A stretch of 64,000 bases of DNA from Anodontia alba. Taxonomy: Eukaryota > Mollusca > Bivalvia > Lucinida > Lucinidae. Positions 41,201-50,200 of the stretch are shown here, one piece after another. The stretch lies in assembly GCA_964016985.1 (NCBI GenBank), contig OZ024834.1:84133911-84197910 (forward strand), written 5' to 3'. Both the position numbers and the translations under genes were made by a program. The number at the start of each line of letters is the position of its first letter. The stretch's first letter is position 1. The notes under the pieces are model-generated. The model had not been told where the DNA came from. It saw only the letters and a list, made by a program, of their open reading frames with translations, and searched no databases.

Positions 41201-44200
41201 TTTACCCTAATTATTGGAGCACCTTACTGGGTAACCCTTGTCCTTCTGAACCCGGATACATCCTGCCTTTATAAACAGTGTAGTTCCAGATCAGTTGGCT
41301 TCTGAAGAAGCCAACTAATCTGGATCTGCACTGTTTGTCATTCAGTATGTGAATATGTATTAACAACTTGGATCAAGAAATCTGATTGGCTGACAATTAG
41401 AAATGGGTGTTCTTCAGAAGCCAACTGACCTGGATCTGCACTGTTTGTCATTCAGTATGTGAGTATGTATTAACAACCTGGATCAAGTAATCTGATTGGC
41501 TGACAATTAAAAATGGGAGTGGCATCTTAATTTATTCAGCATGTCAAGAGTTAACTTTTAACCACACTCATCCTAAATTTTGAGCAAGTCATTTGATTAC
41601 CTGTTGACGTGTCCTAAAACTGTTGACTGAGTGGTATGTCCCGCACCTCCAGTGGGGCACATAAATATGGCATATCCAAATGTTCAATATACAAACAGAA
41701 AAGTGTGAAATTTTATGGGTTTACACTATATCTTTACCTGTTGATCATGCTGCAAGAACATGTGTAAGTCTGAAGGTGTGAGATGACCCGTAGTTTTAGC
41801 ATATCTGAAATAAAGAAAAAAAAATATCATTAACAAGATTAAAAAAAAACATGAAACGATAATACCCCGCCAGTATCATATCAAGGGCAGATAACTCTGT
41901 CGAAAGTTGACAAAATTTGCCCATTAGCATTCCCAAAGCAGACTTCTACAATATCTGCACACAGCAAGTTAGGTGAAAATCCACTGACATTTACTGATGT
42001 TATCTGGAAATGAAAATCCAGACCTGTTGGGGGATAACTCTGTCAAAAATTGACGAAATTTTCCCATTAACAATCCAAAATCAGATCTCCACAATATCAA
42101 TGCACAAACCAAGTTTGGTGAAAATCCATAGATTTTTACTCAAGTTATCATCCAGAAACGAAAATATGGACATGTCATGGGCAGATAACTCTGTCAAAAA
42201 TTGACAAAATTTGCCCATTAGCAATCCCAAACCAGATCTCCACAATATCAATGCATATATCAAGTTTGGTGAAAATCCATTTATATTTACTCAAGCTGTC
42301 ATCCGGAAACAAAAATACGGATGGACTACAGACATCTAGACACACAGATGGCTGGTCACATGGACAGCCAACATGATACCATAATACCCCACCACTAACA
42401 TGTGACGGGATATTAAACCACAATGATCAGATTGCAATCAAACCTGTTTTCAGAAACAATTCATGGGAGTCCAAAAATGTGATCTTTAATGGCAATTAAC
42501 TTGTCTCTTTTTACAGGTCAGAGTGACCCAATTTCTTTCCGTGTCTACACTGCTTGCTCAGGCCTATCTGTCTGAATATTTAGGCAGAGGAGGCCATTTG
42601 CTCAGGCCTACATGTATCTGTCTGAATACTTAGACAGAGAAGGCCATTTGCTCAGGCCTGTCTGTCTGAATACTTAGACAGAGAAGGCCCTTATCAGACT
42701 AGACAGATGCAGCAGCTGATCAAAGCCATCACTGTTCACATTTGTCAAAAAGGACATCTTCTCACATTCTTCATATGATTTTCATGGAAAAAATAGACAA
42801 TAAATATTGATTCAATTTGGTGGAAAATAGCAACAACTAATAAATGTCATATCTGGAGAAAACCCATCATTCGGAAACATGACACATAAGTACAAAAGAG
42901 TTATTCCCCTGTGAATCTGAAAAATGTTTACACTAATCATTTCCTATCCTTTTATCACATTGATTGATTGTAAATTATTAATTACCACTGTCTAGATAAT
43001 GTTGTCAAAACCTTAGCCTTAACAACTCTCTGGGGCTAATTCAGCAGACGACAAATTGATAACCTTTTACTTATTTTCCCAGAAAACAGGATTTGACATT
43101 TCATGCAAATTGTCTCCATTGGAGACAATTTGCATGAAATGTCAAATCCTATTTTCTGGGAAAAATAAGAAAAATGGTTCAAAATGTCAACTGCTGATTT
43201 TTTTTTCACCCAGAGTGCCAAGCATTATATATACATTGTATATCGTATTGATTCTGTTCGGTTAGAGATTCTTGTTGTCCGGTAGAGAAGTAGTCTACAG
43301 TGCAACTGCAAACTTGATTGGCATTTATTTTTTTACATTAGAAATCAGCTGTTTTTGTGTAGCTGCAATGAAAAGTACACAATGTACTTTTTTATAACAT
43401 TATGAGATACATGTACATGTACCTTAAAATTTAAGTTGGTTTTAAATATTTATCTTTTTTATAAACTCAGAATTAAATTATATCATTTTAAATTCTAATT
43501 GATACATTTACAATAAAAATGTTAAACTATAATACCCCACCATTATCGTATTGTGCGGGCAGATAACTCTGTCAAACATTGATGAAATTTGCCCATTAGC
43601 AATCAAAAACCAGATCTCCTTCATATCAATGCATGTACCAAGTTTGGTTAAAATCCCTTGAAATTTACTCAAGTTATCGTCCAGAAACAAAAATATGGGC
43701 GTGTGTCCGGCAGATAACTCCATCAAAATTTGCAGAAAATGGCCCATTAGCAATCCCAAACCAGATCTCCACAATATCAATGCACATACCAAGTTTGGTA
43801 AAAATCAATTCATGTTTACTCAATTTATCATCCGGAAACGAAATACTGATGGACGGACATACGACTGATGGACAGACACACAGATGTCCAACGTGAAACC
43901 ATAATACCCCGCCATTAACGTGTGGCGGGGTATAAAAAGCATTAACCCTTATATGGTCCAACAAAATGCAAAATTGTAGCTGTAGATGACATTCTGGGCC
44001 CAGTTGTTCAAAGCGTTGTTAGCTTAACAAGCTCGTTAAGGGTCATTTCATTAACTGTTTTAGCGGATTCAATATACAATATTCTGATATTTTTTGCTGA
44101 AAAAATGTGAGTAGCTTAGCTACTCACATTTTTTCAGCAAACAATTTCAGCATATTTGCATATCACTTGATGTAAATTTTAACAAATCGTTAACTAACGA

Positions 44201-47200
44201 CGTCGTTACCTTTGAACAACTGGGCCCTAATTTTTTCATTATTTTTCAGAGAAAATAAGGCTTAATATTTCATGTGTATTATTGAATCTGTGTATTTTAC
44301 TAAATGAATAATATAAAATAAAATCTGTTTAAATCAAGCTTTATCTTCTCTGAAAAATATGTATCAAAATGCCGTCAGTTGCAGTTGTGACTGGCAATTT
44401 AAGGTAAAATGGAAAATGTTCTGTTTATTTTTATCAGAATAAATACAGACCCTGAATTTTGATTTGATTTGTGTTTAGGTTTTACGGCCCAGTCAACCTA
44501 ATGGGGTCATGTCGAGCGCGGTCAGTTTACCTAACCACACGTTTACAAGGCAGGCTTAGTCCTCTAAGCAGTTAACCAGTATTGTGCACATTCTTTCGCC
44601 AGAAACCGACAACTGCCCTTCTTGAATCAGCGGAAGGGAGAGAATGACCGTAGAAAATATTTCACGATCAATCTCCATGAAAGAATGTTGCCAACCTCAG
44701 CGGGGGCTGAACCCGCGACCTCCTGGTCTCCAGTCAGACGGCGCATCCAACTGAGCCACCGAGGCTGTCTCAGACCCTAAATAGCAGTTTGATCTGGACA
44801 CCACTAATTTTGCTCAAGCATGAATAATTTTTTAATAATTCACACTCAAAGTGCCATCTAGATGACAGTCCAATTTTTTTGTCTGAAAAAAAATAAGGCT
44901 TGACATTTCATGTGAATGATCTGCTAGGCAGACCATTCTCAAGAAAGGTCAAGCCTTATTTACTAGGTAAAACAAAAACAAACTAATTGCCAATGTCGGC
45001 TACAGCTGTGAATGATGTCGATGCTTGAACAGTAAGGACAAATGCAAATTTGGTAATATATTTTTCTCTTGTAGAAATTATAAATAGCAGTGAAATGTCA
45101 TGTCATGCGCTCCCGCAAAAAAGTGTGAATAAATAAAATTAATGTCACCAAACTGGGCTTTTTGCATATAATAGGATCATTGTTTTTGTTTGTGTTGAGG
45201 TTTTACGGCCCGGTCAACCCAATGGGGTCATGTCGAGCGCGGTCAGTTTACCTAACCACACGTTTACTGGGCAAGCTTAGTCCTCTAAGCGGTTAACCAG
45301 TATTGTGCACATTATTTCACCAGAAACTGACAACTGCCCTTCTTGAATCAGCAGATGGCAGAGAATGACTGTAGAAAAATATTTCATGATCAATCTCCAC
45401 GAAAGAATGTTGCCGACCTTGGCGGGGTTGAACCCGCGACCTCCTGGTCTAGGATCATTGTAAAATACTATATCAAGTGTTTCTTAGGTGATATATAATA
45501 CTGTAAGAGATCCACTAGTCACATAAATTGTAGTACTTCAAATTATGTAGTGGCATACATTGTTTCAAGAAGGGTTCAGCTTGTCACAACAGCAACTTCA
45601 AGTGCTTTACAATACCCTCTTCAAATCTTGCAATATAACTTATTTCAAGTAAGTTCTGTTGATCTTATTTAAGATTTATTAATTACTATATTTACCCTAA
45701 ATATAGGGACAGATAGGCCTGAGCAAACAGTGCAGACCAAGATTTGTTTGTATTGAGGTTTTATGGCCCAGTCAACCCAACGGGGTCACGTCGAGCACGG
45801 TCAGTTTACCTTACAGCACTTTTACTGGGCAGGCTTACTCCTCTTAGTGGTGCACAACCTACCAGAAACCAACAACTGCTCTTCGGGAGCAGACCAAGAT
45901 CAGATGGCAATCAAGGTCTACCACTCATCCAGTAAATCCTTGACACATCAATAGGTAGAAAAATGGACTTGTTTAAATTTAGGACAGATATGGTAAGATG
46001 AGGATGAATTTCTGTTTTACTTTTATTTCAACATTATTAAAGTCATATTAACCTTAGTCCAGCCTTTGCAAACAGTGTAGATCCAGATCAGTTGGCTTCT
46101 GAAGAAGCCAACTGATCTGGATCTGCACTGTTTGCCATTTAATAGAAATGATAGTCAGATAAGCTAGAAAAATCCAATGTCACATATTTTTGTGGGTTGG
46201 ATAAAACTTACCACTGAAAAAAAATCATATATGTGGGACCTTTTGGACAGATGTGGCGGTGCCTGAGAATCTAATACCTTTTTTTTTGGCCTAATGAATA
46301 CCCACAACATATGTTTTCATGGAGAAGTAAGAAAACTATTATCTGGACCTATAAAGTTGTCTCAATAATTAGGATAAATATTATACTTGATTTCAATACA
46401 GAAAAGTAACTTACTTTAAGAAGAGCTCCTCTATTTCTGGTCTCTCTGTGAGGAGATTATAAAACTTCACAAACTCTTCTCTGTCTAGAGTTGGCTTCTC
46501 CCCCTTCACTCTTCTCGTGTCAGCAGCCTGTTAAAAATGAATGAATGAATGAATGAATGAAAGAATGAATGAATGAATGAATGAATGAATGAATGAATGA
46601 ATGAATGAATGAATGAATGAATGAATGAATGAATGAATGAATGAATGTGAACAAATGATCACATGAATGAATGAATTAATGTGAATGAATGAATGAATTA
46701 ATTAATGAATTAATTAATGAATTGATTAATTAATTAATGATAATTTTAAATAAGAAATCAATACATCACTGTCTGAAAAAGTAAATGTAAACAAAGACTG
46801 ATAGATGGATGGATTCATAACATTACGAAAACACGCCTATTCAAATATATAGAAAATTTGACCTCCAAAAACTGAAAAAAATTCAGATAAAAACACTGAT
46901 TTTTTCCATATTTCTACTCAAAACATAGATTGTGGGTACTCGTTAGAACCGCCTCGGCGAGGCGGTTCTAACGAGTACCCACAATCTATTTTTTGAGCAG
47001 AAATAAGACGAATAATGTCTTCCCCTGTAAACCCCAGTTTTACTATATAAAAGTGGGGTATAAGGGGGTCAAAATTATATAGGCATGTTTTCGTGATGTA
47101 ATAGATTCATTCAGAAGCCATGTTGAAAAGTAACTTTTTATTTGAAGAGAAATTGGAAAACCATAGAAAATGGATATGTGAATAGCAAAGACCTTCACAA

Positions 47201-50200
47201 AGTCTAAATAGACAAGGAGTTTATTTATTTATTTATTTTTGTTGTTGTTATTGTTTTTTAAGAAAAAAAGAAAGTGTAGACATTTTTTATTCTTATTTCT
47301 AACAAAGGTGCTTCTATTTAGTACCCATAACATTTTCATAGCAAAATAAGAAAAATATTTATTGGACATGAATAAACTTATGAACACAACCCCATGATGA
47401 AATAAAACAGAGGCCTCCTATATAGAATGATGTATGTTGAGATTTTTTTTTTGTCTTACTTATCGGCAATCCCATGTGCCTGTTGTCGTATTTCCAAATC
47501 ATATTTTCATGGAGAAAAGTAATAATCTAGCATGATCTGCAGTCATCAGTCTGGTAATTACATATGAAACAATGTTGTTGTTTTTTTTTTCACAATCATA
47601 ATCTTTTTTCACATACCATATTAACCATAAACACGGGCACACTTAAACCCCTTACTACAACTGCCCTAGACTGGCTCCAGTCTCCAGTGACTAAATATTT
47701 TTTTATAATCCTGTTTGATAAGCCACTAAAATGAAACCAAAATAACACCATGACTATAACTAGTGACCAGCCTTTATAGTCGTGATATTATTTTGGTTGT
47801 ATTTCAGTATCTTATCAAACAGGATTATAGAAAAAATATTTACTAATAACCAGCCTTTATAGTCATGTAATTATTTTGGATGTAATTTAGTGGATTATCG
47901 AACAGATTATAAGACAAAATATTTAGTCACTTGAGAATGGAGCCAGTCTACACCTGCCCTACAATTTGATCTAGTCCATATTACTACATATTGATATGTC
48001 TAAAATCTGCTGGGCTGAGTGTCAAACAGTGTAGACCCTGATGAGATGCCACATTTTGAAACAAATCATCTGGGTCTACACTGTTTGCTTAGGACTATCT
48101 GTCCCAATACTTACAGTTTTACGGTACCCTCTTAGGAAGTACAACAGAATATTATCACAAATTAATTTTTTGTACTTCTCCTAAAAATTGGTATTGATAT
48201 TTCAGTAAAACATACAAGGGACAATTCGAAATATCAAGCCTTACTTTACCGTGGAAAATGTGACACTGATCCAGAAAATAGGGTCTGATATGTTTTCAAT
48301 TGCAATTTTAAGTATAAAGTTGTGTTTTATGGGAAAAATAAGTCACATATTGTAAAATGTTTTATCTGAAAATTATCAACCCATGAAGACTTAAGAGACA
48401 TTCATAACAGTAATAGAACAATCATAAAGAACTTTTTTTTTTATTTTATCGGGGAAAATAAGGCTTCATTATTCATGTGAACTGTCTTCTTTGCAGACAA
48501 TTCACTTGAATTATTGATCAAGCCTTATTTTCACTAACAAAATAAACAGAAAATAAAAGTTTGATTATTCATGTGAATTGTCTGCCTAGCAGACAATTCA
48601 CATGAATTATCAAGCCTGATTTTCTCTGACAAAACAGTAAAAAAATCTGAGCATGTCATCAGCAACAATTCTGAATGTTGTTTACCCATTGTAGTCCAGA
48701 GAACCTTAAATGGGTAACTGGCAAACAGTACAGACCCAGGTCATATGTCGCAGAACGCAGCGTCTGATCAGGGATTCCACTGTTTGCAAACAGTTCAATC
48801 ATTTTACTCTCAGAATATCTATATCACATAGTCTGACATACCTAAAATTGAAATTAGACTCTTCCAGTATATAGTGTGGGGGAGTTAATTCAGTCTACAA
48901 TGGATTAAGGGTTAAATTCAGTTTACCAAAGTTTCAGCCTAGGAAAGACTTACATTGAACATTTCCCTCACATAAGCTTTATTCATATCAGCATTTAATG
49001 TTTTCAGCAGTTTCATAACCTCATCAAAGTCAAGACGAAGATCTTTGTTTTTGTCTGCTACTTCAAAAGCTTGGCGAATCCATCTAATACAAGTTAAAGA
49101 AACATGTTTCTCAAAACAATATGCAGATCTTCTGTGGAATAACTTACGACAAACAAGGTTTGAAAACAATCAGACAAAGGTGGAACAATTTTTTTTTCAG
49201 TATATAATGACTATTGATACTAATTTCATAGCACTATTTAATAGTACAGTCAAACCTGTCTTAAGCAGCCACCCATGGGAAGCTTAAAATGTGGCTGCTG
49301 AAGGCAGGTGGCTGCTTAATACAGTTCAAATATATAAGTCTATGAATTTTGGGGCAACTTTCCTCTGGCTGCTTAATACAGGTTGGCTGCTTAATAGAGG
49401 TGACCACTAACACAGGTTTGACTGTACTATGAAATCAGTATTAATAGACATTATATACTGACTATTAATACTAATTTTATAGCACTATTAAATAGTGCTA
49501 TGAAATTAGTATTAATAGTCATTACATACTGAAATTGGATGTGAATTGTTTTCCTGCAAGATAGCATTTTTTTTTAATTTTTTTATTTATTCTATAAAAT
49601 GCAAAAATAGCTAGGCGCTATGCAAACAAACCATTAAATTTTTATTTTAGCCACTGCAGAACCGCAACTAACTACAATCTTTGCAATGCAAATTGTACAC
49701 AAACAGTTCTTGTAAATTGTGAGCTTTCTTTTGTTCTGTCAGTGGTCCAGACCTGGAACCAACTGTTGCAAGCAACTCATACTTCAGATAGCAAAGCCAC
49801 AAAAAGCACATTAGATTGGCAGTGGAGATCTTTGATTACTTTTTAGACTACTTGGATTATACTTGAAGGCTTAACCTTCAAGTATAATCCAAGTAGTCTA
49901 AAAATTAATCAACTTCTTCTCTGCCATATTAGAGTGTTTTTTTGTTTGGGTTTGGTTTAACCAACCATCAGTCAGTGTAACTGACCGTATCAAGTTATCT
50001 CCAGAACAGAGGGAGAAAGAGTTGGGGGAGAAGGCCCTCATCCCTCAACAAACTTGCTGCAAGTGCAACAGACTCTTGCCCTAGCTTTACCAAAGATGGC
50101 AGGACACACCACCCACTGCAAGCAACAGTAGCATGGTGGCTTAAAGGAATAAGACAAAGTGAAGCACAGCAAGCAAGATTACCATATTTATGCTACAGCC

